A stretch of DNA of 64,000 bases from CBDCZY01 sp965224745. Lineage in GTDB: Bacteria > Pseudomonadota > Gammaproteobacteria > Methylococcales > Methylomonadaceae. Position numbers and translations under genes: made by a program. The stretch covers positions 434,001 to 498,000 of the forward strand of contig CBDCZY010000009.1 in the NCBI GenBank assembly GCA_965224745.1, in the 5' to 3' direction. The notes below the pieces were generated by a model. It ran no database searches. It worked only from the letters and a program-made list of their open reading frames with translations, and was not told the DNA's origin. This document shows positions 25,283-33,769 of the stretch, one piece after another (positions within the stretch are counted from its first letter, which is position 1; every line of letters begins with the position of its first letter).

Positions 25283-25880
25283 ACTCTAATGGAGTGGTTC
25301 GCCCCACTTCCTACGCTGCTCGCCATGGAAAGCGAAGCGAAGGCGAGTAGTCCCCAGTATAGCCCTAGCACCGAGTGTGTGTCCGTAGGTCGCTGCGGTA
25401 GCAGCGGTCGGAGGGAACATACAAGGCATCGCGACAGGGCGTCCAGTCATTTGTGGAACGCATGTCCCGACCCCTTGCTGGGTCGGGACCAGAGAACGCA
25501 GGACGGCTGGGGCAACAATGGCTGTCGCATTGGCGAGTCGATTTTGGTGACTGAGATGTCCCAAAATCTTTCACGAGGTAGCGACACTCTTGAATGGTTT
25601 TGGTCAGGTACAAAAATACAATAAAAAAAGGAGTTGTGGTTTTTAATTTGTACCTGACTCCATGAGATCGTTTACCCTGACCCGACCATTCCGCAATGAC
25701 CTCATGCAACTTTCCCTCCATCGATAACTGCCACGATGACAAAATATCAGTGGCACATCCAACAACCAATGTCGGAAAACGCTTCGCTATTCCAAATACT
25801 CAACCGGCTTTCAAGTTGTTAGGTAGTGTCTAGAACTCGGTTGACACACATAGCGGCTAACTCGGTAATCGTCCACTTTG
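25283..25880. other. Structured, GC-richer non-coding segment
   Basis: Unlike its AT-rich surroundings, 25290-25560 is GC-rich and contains several stems: CTCGCC/GGCGAG (25319-25347), CGCTGC-GGTA-GCAGCG (25391-25406) and GTCCCGACC/GGTCGGGAC (25464-25489). Open frames on both strands look like shadows with biased composition. It may be a repeat-element cluster or a structured RNA. From 25560 to 25880 I see nothing assignable. Confidence 0.45.
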
Positions 25881-25882
25881 AA

Positions 25883-26692
25883 TTATTCAATTAGATATCC
25901 TTGCAACTTTTGTACGGCGTCTAATCTGGAATCGACCCAAGCGTTCAAACGTTCGTATTGATCTCCGTCGATACTCGCTCCTAACTCTTCTCTCACATAA
26001 TCTAATCCTTCTATCTGGCTATTAAGTCTAGCTAGTTGCTGTTCATTCGAGGGATTCTCTTGAAAAGTGCTATCAACATTCGTAATTACCTCGTTTTGTA
26101 AAAGTATTTGCCTGGCATCTGCGAGTTGATCTGGTCGTAGACCGATAGAGGCACCAAATTTCAATATCTCCTGTTCTCTAGTATAGTAACCAGCGTTTGT
26201 TTGTGTCTGCTCGACATAGGATTTTAGCTTAGCGACAGATTCTGGACCTAAATGACTCGCAAGAATACTATCAAAGTTTTCGTCTTCGAGATCACCGTAC
26301 TTCATGATGACTTCACTCACTATTTGTTTTTCGTTTTCAGTAAAAACAGAGTTCAACGCATCATTCATTGCGAGATTAAAATTCTTTTTTTCTTTACTAT
26401 ACGAGGATGGTTCGGCATATTCTTCAAACCTTTCTTCATGTGCAGAATCACCGCCCTGAATAACGGCATGCGATACTTTGTCTCGCGCAATATTTTCTGG
26501 CTGCTTGGTCTGTGTATCGCGAACAGTTCTTTGGAGGTTGCTGGAAATCGACTGCTTAAATCGACGGTTCTCTGATTGCAGATCTTGCGCCCTGTTATTC
26601 AGATCAGAAATGCGAGTCCCTTGGATTGCGATTATTATGACGCTAGCCGCCATAATACTTCCTGTTAAACACCTCATGTACATGGTTTTCAT
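25883..26692 (-). CDS. Hypothetical membrane-anchored coiled-coil protein
   Basis: A 269-aa protein with one N-terminal membrane helix (about 9-25), a coiled-coil stretch (ISDLNNRAQDLQSENRRFKQS), a low-complexity linker and a helical C-terminal domain rich in Asp/Glu/Gln. It should face the periplasm. No family recognised. Before the ISAs1 insertion the gene lay about 160 bp downstream of the small secreted protein gene on the same strand, so it could be its operon partner. A hairpin at 26799-26830 lies between them. Confidence 0.65.
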   Translation of the reverse strand: MKTMYMRCLTGSIMAASVIIIAIQGTRISDLNNRAQDLQSENRRFKQSISSNLQRTVRDTQTKQPENIARDKVSHAVIQGGDSAHEERFEEYAEPSSYSKEKKNFNLAMNDALNSVFTENEKQIVSEVIMKYGDLEDENFDSILASHLGPESVAKLKSYVEQTQTNAGYYTREQEILKFGASIGLRPDQLADARQILLQNEVITNVDSTFQENPSNEQQLARLNSQIEGLDYVREELGASIDGDQYERLNAWVDSRLDAVQKLQGYLIE

Positions 26693-26798
26693 TATCTACC
26701 TCACCAGTTAGTTGGAAATATGTAGTGATAACGAGTGTAATAAATTCGACATTCGCTCGCCACCAGCCAAGGAGAGCGGACGAGAAGGCTGAGAGACT

Positions 26799-26830
26799 CG
26801 ACAGGTGTAGGTAAATTTGGAAACCTGTCG
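26799..26830. other. Inverted repeat between two minus-strand genes
   Basis: CGACAGGT (26799-26806) and ACCTGTCG (26823-26830) form a perfect 8-bp stem with a 16-nt loop. Ancestrally it lay just past the stop of the small secreted protein gene. No U-run follows, so the function is open. Confidence 0.45.
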
Positions 26831-26894
26831 TTTGCAAATGCCAAAAATTATACTCTATTTATCCGGGCAATGCCGACCACCAGCGGCTCCAACC

Positions 26895-28819
26895 CAGGGC
26901 TAATTTGTTCTACCCATACAGGCTATAAAGAGCAAAGAGATAGCCCTTAAATTGGACAAACCCATAATAACGCAGTATAGTTTTTAAGAAGTTTATTGAG
27001 ATAAAAAACTATGCCGTTATCACAGATATCAGTGAGACCCATATTAAAACATGAAGAGTCAGCCTATGCCTTGTTAATGGAAACTCACCATTATCTGGGC
27101 GCTATTCCAAAAATTGGTGAAACCCTCTGGTACGTGTCGACCTATCAGTCACAATGGGTTGCACTGATCAGTTTTTCAGCCGCTGCATTAAAATGTACGG
27201 CGCGTGATCAGTGGATAGGCTGGGGTTATCGTCACCAGACGGGGCGCCTAAAATTGATTGTTAACAACAGCCGGTTTTTGATACTTCCCTCCTTCACTGA
27301 AAAAAACCTGGGCTCACGCATTCTGTCACTGTGTCTTAAGCGCTTGTCCACTGACTGGGTTGAAAAATATCAGCACCCCGTTGTTCTGGTTGAAACCTTT
27401 GTCGACCCAGAGCGATTTCACGGCGGTGTTTATAGAGCAAGCAACTGGCAGGCAATTGGAATGACCCGTGGTTTTCGTAGAACAACGGCAGGCTATTCTG
27501 CTCAGTCAGAACAGAACAAACTGATCTTTGTTAAACCCCTGCATAGACGAGCACAAGCGGTTTTATCTCAACCTCAATTGAGTCATCATTTCAATCTAGG
27601 TGAGATAAAAATGAAAATAACAAAACAGCAAATGCGATCATTACCGAGTTTCTTTATGGATATAAACGACCCTCGGCGCCCACAAGGGCGGCGACATCGA
27701 CTTTCAACCGTACTGGGAATTGCGGCGGGTGCGGTACTTTGTGGGATGCGAAGTTACGAAGCTATTTTCGACTGGGCTGACAGTCTCAGCCATAAATCCA
27801 GAGAACATTTCCGCTGCCGTTATGAAAAAGGACGATACACGGTTCCCAGTCTCAGCATTATTAGAGATGTGTTGACGCGAGTTGACCCCAGCGAGCTCGA
27901 AGCGGCCTTTATCGCCTGGAATACTGTTTATGCACAGGATGACGAGTCATTAGCCATTGATGGTAAAACGATGTGCAACGCCATTGACGAGAAAGGGCGG
28001 CAAACCCAGATAATGAGTGCGGTTGGGCATGGCACAGGCATTTGCTACGCCCAAAAAAAGTAGGAACATTACCTGTTGGACACGGTTCGGATGAAGTGAA
28101 GCAGAGTAATGAAATCAAGTTTGCACCTATTCTGCTGGCTCTAATCCCCATTCGAAACAAGGATATCACCAGTGATGCCATTAATACACAAACAGAGTTT
28201 GCCGAATATCTGGTGGAGCAGCGTAAGGCACATTACTATTTGAGTGTTAAAGCCAATCAACCCACATTGCTAGAAGATATTGAAGTCTATTTTTCAACCG
28301 TCACCCGCCAGGCTGATTATGAAGACAAAGTATCTGTGGGGCATGGGCGAATAGAAATTAGAAGAATCTGGACAACCTCTCAGTTGAACGCTTATGTCAC
28401 ATTTCCGCATGTTGCCCAGGCTTATAAAATAGAGAGAGAAATAACGGATAAAAAAAGCGGTCAAACGACAGGGGTAACCGCCTACGGCGTTACCAGTAGA
28501 ACAGAAGAGGAAGTCAGCCCTCAAACTGTTTTGCACAAAGTGCGAGGACACTGGTCAGTTGAAGTGAGTCATTATATTATTGACTGGGTGTTTGATGAAG
28601 ACCGCTCAACCATTCGCACAGGCTTTGGCCCTGAAAACATGACCCGTCTTAGACGATTTGCTATTGGACTCATTAAATCAAAGGGAAGCACGGGTGTTTC
28701 GAAAAAAATGAGGCAATTGAATAAGAAAACAAGAGCCGTTCTGGATTATTTAAAGATTACAAATAACAGAGCAAAGCCTTGTGTAGCAGAGGGTCTGGCT
28801 TAAGAACAAATTAGCCCTG
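26895..28819 (+). mobile_element. ISAs1-family insertion sequence (1925 bp)
   Basis: The terminal repeat CAGGGCTAATTTGTTCT is perfect at both ends. The 10-bp target duplication GGCTCCAACC is at 26885-26894 and 28820-28829. Joining the flanks with one duplication restores the 3' end of the small secreted protein gene, so the target is known. Confidence 0.92.
27011..28803 (+). CDS. ISAs1-type transposase with N-terminal DUF4338-like domain, -1 frameshift
   Basis: Residues 1-175 resemble the DUF4338 domain that precedes some ISAs1 transposases; then the DDE_Tnp_1-associated part (MRSLPSFFMDINDPRRPQGRRH) and the core (SLAIDGKTMCNA; YYLSVKANQPTLLEDI; GHWSVEVSHYIIDWVFDED). The frame breaks at A AAA AAG (28053-28060), directly followed by an in-frame TAG at 28061. 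A -1 slip there continues perfectly to 28803. The heptamer is the strongest bacterial -1 slippery site, so programmed frameshifting is possible; a simple one-base deletion is the alternative. Confidence 0.8.
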
Positions 28820-29224
28820 GGCTCCAACCCAGTAAATGCTAGGGGGCAGCGTCACCATCATAGCCCTCATTCTGAAACACTTACCATCCCGAGCCGCGGC
28901 GCGCAAACCATCTTCAATCGCTGCTCCTGCTAGCTTACCAGCAAGACCAAGAATAAGCGCACCCTTCGGTCCAGCGGTTAAACCGATCATGGCTCCCAAA
29001 GCAGGCATCCCCCAGTTAACTTTCGACCTATGGTCATCATAAATTCGTTTAGAAATTTTCTTCGAAACATATAGATCACACCGAGCTCCCCACCAATGGC
29101 ATTTAACATTGAGGGCTCCAGCGTGTGCGGTTGTAGGTGCCATTAGCATCAATGTACTGCATATCATAAATGCAGCAGCAGTTACAAACCGTGTTCTTAA
29201 AACTCTATTTCTACATATCATCAT
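28811..29224 (-). CDS. Small secreted glycine-rich protein (bacteriocin-like), C-terminus altered by IS
   Basis: ATG at 29224 with AAAGGAG 7 nt upstream. A signal peptide (to about residue 35, APTTAHA) leads to a mature domain with CHWWGARC, a Gly/Ala-rich hydrophobic segment (LGAMIGLTAGPKGALILGLAGKLAGAA) and DGKCFRMR. This order resembles the C-terminal domain of the protein at 20127-21278. The last codons and stop now come from the ISAs1 end; the ancestral tail was AAGGRHCPDK, ending at 26855, with one more cysteine. So one of the likely paired cysteines is lost and function may be impaired. LytTR-type site D is upstream. Confidence 0.65.
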   Translation of the reverse strand: MMICRNRVLRTRFVTAAAFMICSTLMLMAPTTAHAGALNVKCHWWGARCDLYVSKKISKRIYDDHRSKVNWGMPALGAMIGLTAGPKGALILGLAGKLAGAAIEDGLRAAARDGKCFRMRAMMVTLPPSIYWVGAQG

Positions 29225-29287
29225 GTGTTGATCTCCTTTTTAAAAATACGTAATTTTGTTAAAAAATATCATCCTGCTATGACAACC

Positions 29288-29332
29288 TTAATTTTCGAAG
29301 CAAAGGTTGATTTCTTGATATTGTGCTTCCAT
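29288..29332 (-). CDS. Tiny leader ORF, 14 codons
   Basis: MEAQYQEINLCFEN, from ATG 29332. It aligns with the 18-codon ORFs at 21307 and 24230 (core EIN-x-C-FEN) but ends early at a TAA created in the conserved block. Its SD is weak. Probably a decayed version of the same leader element. Confidence 0.25.
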   Translation of the reverse strand: MEAQYQEINLCFEN

Positions 29333-29410
29333 GCGTAAAGTTTCTTGTGATCATTGCTGTCTTGCGTATTCAACATAAGATTTTACAATAACAAATACAA
29401 GGGTCTTAGT

Positions 29411-29461
29411 GCTAAGTGGCAGGTTTAAACCGGTGAGTGGAAGGAATCCATTGATAAGTGG
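29411..29461 (-). promoter_or_regulatory. Triple 9-bp direct repeats, LytTR-type site D
   Basis: Read on the minus strand, CCACTTATC (29453-29461), CCACTCACC (29432-29440) and CCACTTAGC (29411-29419), each 21 bp apart. This is the clearest of the four sites. Downstream comes the shared block TTGTATTTGTTATTGTAAAATC. It lies about 190 bp upstream of the small secreted protein gene. Confidence 0.78.
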
Positions 29462-29631
29462 TATAAAGCAAAGGTGTTTAATTACTGTAAAACAAATAAT
29501 GTGAAGCGTATTCATCATCGAATGCCACTTACCAGCAAAATACGCCCACTCAGTCTTTTTTCAGTAGCGTTCCTCTCGTTTGGCAGGGTATTCTCGAGTC
29601 ACATAATTCTCAATCCAATACGGAGGTTGAT

Positions 29632-29823
29632 TTGTTTAGAAAAATGTCTATAACCACCAAAATACTGCTTGCTATGGGTGTTGGACTGTTATTTGGCATC
29701 TTGTTGAATGGTTTTGCCTCAGATAGTGATTTCTTGCAAACCTATATTGTAAACGGATTGTTCCATGTGGTTGGCACCATGTTTATCAACGCATTGAAGA
29801 TGTTAGTCGTACCTTTAGCGAAA
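29632..29823 (+). pseudogene. N-terminal fragment of a dicarboxylate/amino acid:cation symporter
   Basis: Starts at TTG 29632 (GGAGG 5 nt upstream; ATG 29644 is the alternative). It encodes the first helices of a DAACS (SLC1-like) transporter, ending at the typical FINALKMLVVPL. The frame then runs into the repeat AATAGGGGACAGACCACG and stops, so about 85% of the gene is missing. The remainder is not in the window. Confidence 0.75.
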
Positions 29824-29935
29824 ATAGGGGACAGACCACGATAAGGTAGACTATTAATGAAATATAAACGTGGTCTGTCTCCTAATACACCTAATACATG
29901 TCCCCTAATACATGCTTTTAAGCCATGCTCAACAA
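29822..29935. repeat. REP-like inverted repeat block, copy 1
   Basis: Arms GGGGACAGACCACG (29827-29840) and CGTGGTCTGTCTCC (29869-29882) flank a 28-bp spacer, followed by AATACACCTAATACA-type short repeats and the tail CATGCTTTTAAGCCATGCTC. The same block recurs at 30372-30509. The tail is the 3' end of the neighbouring SRPBCC gene, so this copy carries a duplicated gene end. Confidence 0.7.
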
Positions 29936-29942
29936 GGCATTG

Positions 29943-30346
29943 CTAATTTAGTATAGTTAACGTTCCATTTCTTTTATGCATTAAGAGTAATATAGACAGC
30001 TCAAGCATTCGAACACTTTTTGTGTAACATTTTGTCTTTCTTCTCATTCGTGCAAGAAAATGTCTAAAGATACTATTGTAGCCTTCAACTGTGTATGTTT
30101 CAGCTTTGGATTGAACGTGTTTTTCGCTAGGAATAAAATGTTCATAGGGCTGCCAATAATCGGTTGCTATTGTTCCATTTAATTGATCTTCAATTCCTTC
30201 CCAGAGTTTTTGTCCTGTCTGTACGCTTCGGTCGCCAACAATGAAATTGATGAATTTTTTCCCATATCTATCAACAGCAATCCATATCCATTTATAGCTT
30301 TTTTTTGACCCACATAGGTATGCATTTCATCCATCTCAGCATGGTG
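29943..30346 (-). pseudogene. IS1-family transposase fragment (InsB-like part)
   Basis: It encodes the C-terminal catalytic part: MDEMHTYVGQKK, WIWIAVDR, DYWQPYEHFIPSEKH and GYNSIFRHFLARMRRKTKCY, ending LTILN. The frame breaks in an eight-A run (minus strand, 30299-30306), where a -1 shift is needed to continue. The full-length relative at 51378-52052 breaks at the equivalent A-run. The N-terminal zinc-finger part is missing. Confidence 0.75.
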
Positions 30347-30371
30347 GAAATAGGGGGAAATAGGGGACAGG

Positions 30372-30509
30372 GAAATAGGGGACAGACCACGATAAGGTAG
30401 ACTATTAATGAAATATAAACGTGGTCTGTCCCCTAATACAAATACACCTAATACAGTCCCCTAATACACCTAATACACCTAATACATGCTTTTAAGCCAT
30501 GCTCAACAA
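30372..30509. repeat. REP-like inverted repeat block, copy 2
   Basis: Arms GGGGACAGACCACG (30378-30391) and CGTGGTCTGTCCCC (30420-30433) are perfect complements. Expanded short repeats (CTAATACAC type) follow and run into the 3' end of the SRPBCC gene, whose last codons (CIRCIRCIRGLY) are translated repeat. Confidence 0.75.
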
Positions 30510-30985
30510 ATGCATTCATGGCTTTAACAGCCGATTCATCATTGAGTTTTTCTGGGGGGGAATTACTGGTGTCACCTCGATAAACACGGCTTTTCCACTT
30601 AACCAAAGTTTTATCGCCATCTGCAATGAGTTGAATAGTTGTGGTGTAAGAACTAACAGGGAGAGCATCCGTATTTTCGGTTTTTAGACGGTAATTATAT
30701 TCATGATATTTTTCGCTGTAATAATCCAGGCTTTCTACTAAATCACCGCCGGATAGGGTCATGATGCGTTCACCATCTGATTCATTTTTACCATCGCCTT
30801 TACTGGATGTTACATCAGGATGCCAAGTGGAAATCTGATCAAAATCTTTTACAACGGCCCATATTTTATCAATGGAGGCATCAATAACGATGCTTTCATC
30901 AACTTTTTGGGGGGGTAGGACCATGCGCATTAACACCAATAGAGGCAAGCGATAAGGAGAGAAAAAATAAAAAACTAAATTTCAT
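30448..30985 (-). pseudogene. Secreted SRPBCC-family protein with frameshifted signal region
   Basis: The main frame encodes a START/Bet v1-like (SRPBCC) domain: VIDASIDKIWAVVKDFDQISTWHPDV, then GGDLVESLDYY and LVKWKSRVYRGD. Upstream, ATG 30985 with AAGGA opens a good signal peptide (MKFSFLFFLSLSLASIGVNA), but it is one base out of frame. The break is in a C7/A5 run (minus strand, around 30904-30915); losing one C restores the frame. The 3' end is replaced by translated repeat. It is either inactivated or switched by the homopolymer length. Confidence 0.65.
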
Positions 30986-31395
30986 GTTCGATCCTTGCAG
31001 AGGCAAAAGCTTCAATTATCAAATATTAGACTTAAGATGTAACGGTCATTATTCCTTGATTTATGTAGGAATAATTCACTTCGTGATGTCTGATGGATCC
31101 ATCTGCCAGCCCTTCTTTGTCACCCAAAACAGCCTAAGTCATTGATTATTTGTTATAGAAGGTGTTTTTCTTGAGTGTAATGTGGTGCCATAATACTTCT
31201 CAAAAGTATTGACTTCATTTCCCTGCATCACTACGATGCAGGCATGTATATTCGACGCACCTCGATTAAAAGCCGACGAACAGAGGCAATGCTGTTGACT
31301 TAAGAGATAATAGGATGCTGATTTTGGATGATGTTGAACTTAAAGTAAAAAAGAGGATCGATACTTTATCTTGCTGAAATTATAAGGAAAAGGTA
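30986..31395. other. Non-coding stretch before an ISKra4 transposase
   Basis: AT-rich, no coding frame of note. It contains CTGCATCACTACGATGCAG, a small inverted repeat near 31224-31242, and the SD (AAGGAAAAGG) of the downstream transposase. The left end of that IS probably lies in here, but I could not identify its terminal repeat. Confidence 0.4.
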
Positions 31396-32679
31396 ATGGC
31401 CAAAGTTGTCGCTCACGAAGGAAATCAATTAACGCTCCAAGTCACTGTAACCCTCACCGGTAGTTTAATGGAAATGGAAAAAGCGATCCTGGATGGATGC
31501 AATGAGATGGGAGGTTTGGCCACAGCACACGCCCTCCAGAAATTTGATACCGACGGAAGCCCGATCAAACTGGGTGAGGTCAAACTAACAGTGCGCGATA
31601 AAACGAATAAAGTTTACCAAACCCCGTATGGCGGTGTTCCCATTCAACGTTATGTTTATCAAACATCAAAAGGCGGAAAGATCCATTGCCCGTTGGAACA
31701 CAATGCTCACATCATCAGAGGAGCCACGCCCAGATTTGCGCAACAAATCGCACACAAATACGCCAATATGAATGCCCCGGCCGTTTGCCAGGATTTGGAG
31801 GACAATCATCATCGGAAAATAGCACATTCTTATTTGCAGGATGTCAGTGAATGGGTGGGCAGTATTGCCCAAGCGAAAGAAGAGATCTGGGAATATGCAA
31901 CACCAACGCTCAATGAAGCGATTAGCACCGTTGTTATCAGCTTGGATGGTGCGTACATTTTGATGCGAGACGATGGGTATCGAGAAGCGATGGTGGGTAA
32001 TATCTCACTGTATGATGTCACCGGAAAACGGCAACACACTATCTACCTCGGAGAAGCTCCTGAATATGGCAAAGGGACTTTTTTACAGCGCCTGGAAAAA
32101 GAAATCAGCACGGTGAAAAAACATTACCCAGATGCACTCTACTTAGGCATCGCTGATGGTGCAAAAAGCAATTGGACATTTCTGGAAACACACACCAGTC
32201 GCCAGCTGTTAGATTTTTTTCATGTGACGGAATACTTGGCCACCGTCTCGTATGCGGCTTACCCAGGAAAAACAGACAAACCCAAGCGAGACAGTTGGCT
32301 GAATGGGCGTTGTACACAACTCAAACATGATTCACAGGCCGTCGAAGCACTGATTGCAGAAATGGAGCAATTAGCCAAGAAAAAGAGCCTGACAAAAACA
32401 ATCAAAGACGATTTATTGGCGGCGTTGACTTATTTTATCAACCATCGTCACATGATGGATTATGCGACACAGGTGAAAAAGCAATTACCCATTGGATCAG
32501 GTGTGACTGAGGCTGCTTGCAAAACATTGGTGAAGCAACGTCTCTGTGGCTCAGGGATGCGTTGGAAAAACAAAGGAGCCAAAGTGATTTTATCGTTGCG
32601 AGCACTGATTCAGTCAAAGGGGCGTTGGCAGCAATTTTGGGGGAATATTGAGCAATATGGCGCACACGTGTGTTTTTAG
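31396..32679 (+). CDS. ISKra4-family transposase
   Basis: A 427-aa transposase with the ISKra4 marks: VVISLDGAYILMRDDG (catalytic Asp region), LYLGIADGAKSNWTFL, LLDFFHVTEYLA and the C-terminal LPIGSGVTEAACKTLVKQRLCGSGMRW. It is intact. It differs clearly from the two-ORF ISKra4-like element at 38871-40295, which belongs to another subgroup. IS borders could not be fixed. Confidence 0.9.
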   Translation: MAKVVAHEGNQLTLQVTVTLTGSLMEMEKAILDGCNEMGGLATAHALQKFDTDGSPIKLGEVKLTVRDKTNKVYQTPYGGVPIQRYVYQTSKGGKIHCPLEHNAHIIRGATPRFAQQIAHKYANMNAPAVCQDLEDNHHRKIAHSYLQDVSEWVGSIAQAKEEIWEYATPTLNEAISTVVISLDGAYILMRDDGYREAMVGNISLYDVTGKRQHTIYLGEAPEYGKGTFLQRLEKEISTVKKHYPDALYLGIADGAKSNWTFLETHTSRQLLDFFHVTEYLATVSYAAYPGKTDKPKRDSWLNGRCTQLKHDSQAVEALIAEMEQLAKKKSLTKTIKDDLLAALTYFINHRHMMDYATQVKKQLPIGSGVTEAACKTLVKQRLCGSGMRWKNKGAKVILSLRALIQSKGRWQQFWGNIEQYGAHVCF

Positions 32680-33011
32680 TATAACATTATATTGAATCAT
32701 CACCCCTTTTTAGTTGAGTCAGTAAATCAATGGGCATGGTGTGCTCTCAGCAAATGATCCTAGTGCTGAATATCAGTGTCTGTGGCTCATCATTTAGTTT
32801 TAAGTGATGCGGGGTTAATGCAATCCCATGTCCCTTGGACATGGATATTGAGTGAGAGGGGAAAGTCATCGGCTAAAATCTAAACTCAATAGCTAACAAT
32901 ATCTCTGGGAAGTGGCTAAATTTTAATAACCGAAACTGGCTCAATTTCGTTGAGAATTGACAGTCGGATACCCGAATTATGTCAGGGTCTTACCTAAAGT
33001 GCTGTTGATAC
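32680..33011. other. Non-coding stretch with a hairpin
   Basis: No coding frame. It contains a perfect hairpin CCATGTCC-CTT-GGACATGG (32826-32844). The right end of the upstream ISKra4 element probably lies near the beginning; no terminal repeat was recognised. Confidence 0.4.
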
Positions 33012-33764
33012 CTATTCGGTAATTAATCCGTGTTGCTTAAGATCCTTGATCAAGGTATTAAGAACTAAAATGGTTTCACGTAAATCACTTAATTCGTTTA
33101 GCGCTTGTCTATGAGAAGGTGCTATTGTGTTATGACTCCACCCTCTGACGGTTGAACCAAGTACCTTTCTACCATTAATGCTAATGTTATAGTTACCTGT
33201 AATATCAATAGCATTACCTGATTTGTACCCGCCATCCAGATGCAATCCAGTGTTCCATTGAGCTCCATCATCTATCACTTTAATTGCTGTTGAATGATTT
33301 GATGGGCGAATGAACTCACCAGTAATGGGGTGATATGAATTATTTGTCAAGCTTACATTGTTAACAACTATTCCATATAGATTCCCTGAATTACTGTAAT
33401 TGGACACCTCGAAATTACCTGCAATGGAAGTCCCGGATGCATGCCTAACCTCTCCATGAATAGCAGCTTGCCACGAGTTGTACCCTGTACTCATTGAGTT
33501 GGCGTAAACTGCCACATTACCGTCTGGTGAGGTAGAGTTATTGACTAAATTGGCTCGAATAGCCGCAGTGTGATCAGCCCCGTTTCCGATAGTTGTAACA
33601 TTAATACCTATTTTAGGACTTCCGTGTGTTTCAGTGGTTACAAGAAATGCATTTTGTCTAGACTCAGCTTCATAGTCAACACCCCCAGTAAAATTATGGT
33701 TAATAGCTACGGGCTCTTGAATATTATAAATAAACCTTGCTTGAGTGTTGAATGACAGTATAAG
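33012..33764 (-). pseudogene. Secreted protein gene split inside its signal peptide by IS1380
   Basis: The body of about 250 aa is Asn/Gly/Ser-rich with repeating beta-type strands and ends in a helical stretch (QALNELSDLRETILVLNTLIKDL), like a fibre or tail-spike protein with a C-terminal coil; no exact family. The IS1380 element at 33770-35425 separates it from its start. Removing the IS and one TAACA copy rebuilds ATG at 35446 and a signal peptide MKYLILLLILSFNTQA joined in frame to RFIYNIQEP. The gene was therefore functional until recently. A frame running into the IS end gives an artificial N-terminus. Confidence 0.8.
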
Positions 33765-33769
33765 TAACA

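Noticed and set aside
25365..25769. Minus-strand frame of 134 codons across the hairpin-rich segment
   Set aside because: Composition follows the palindromes, both strands are open, and no family match is recognised.
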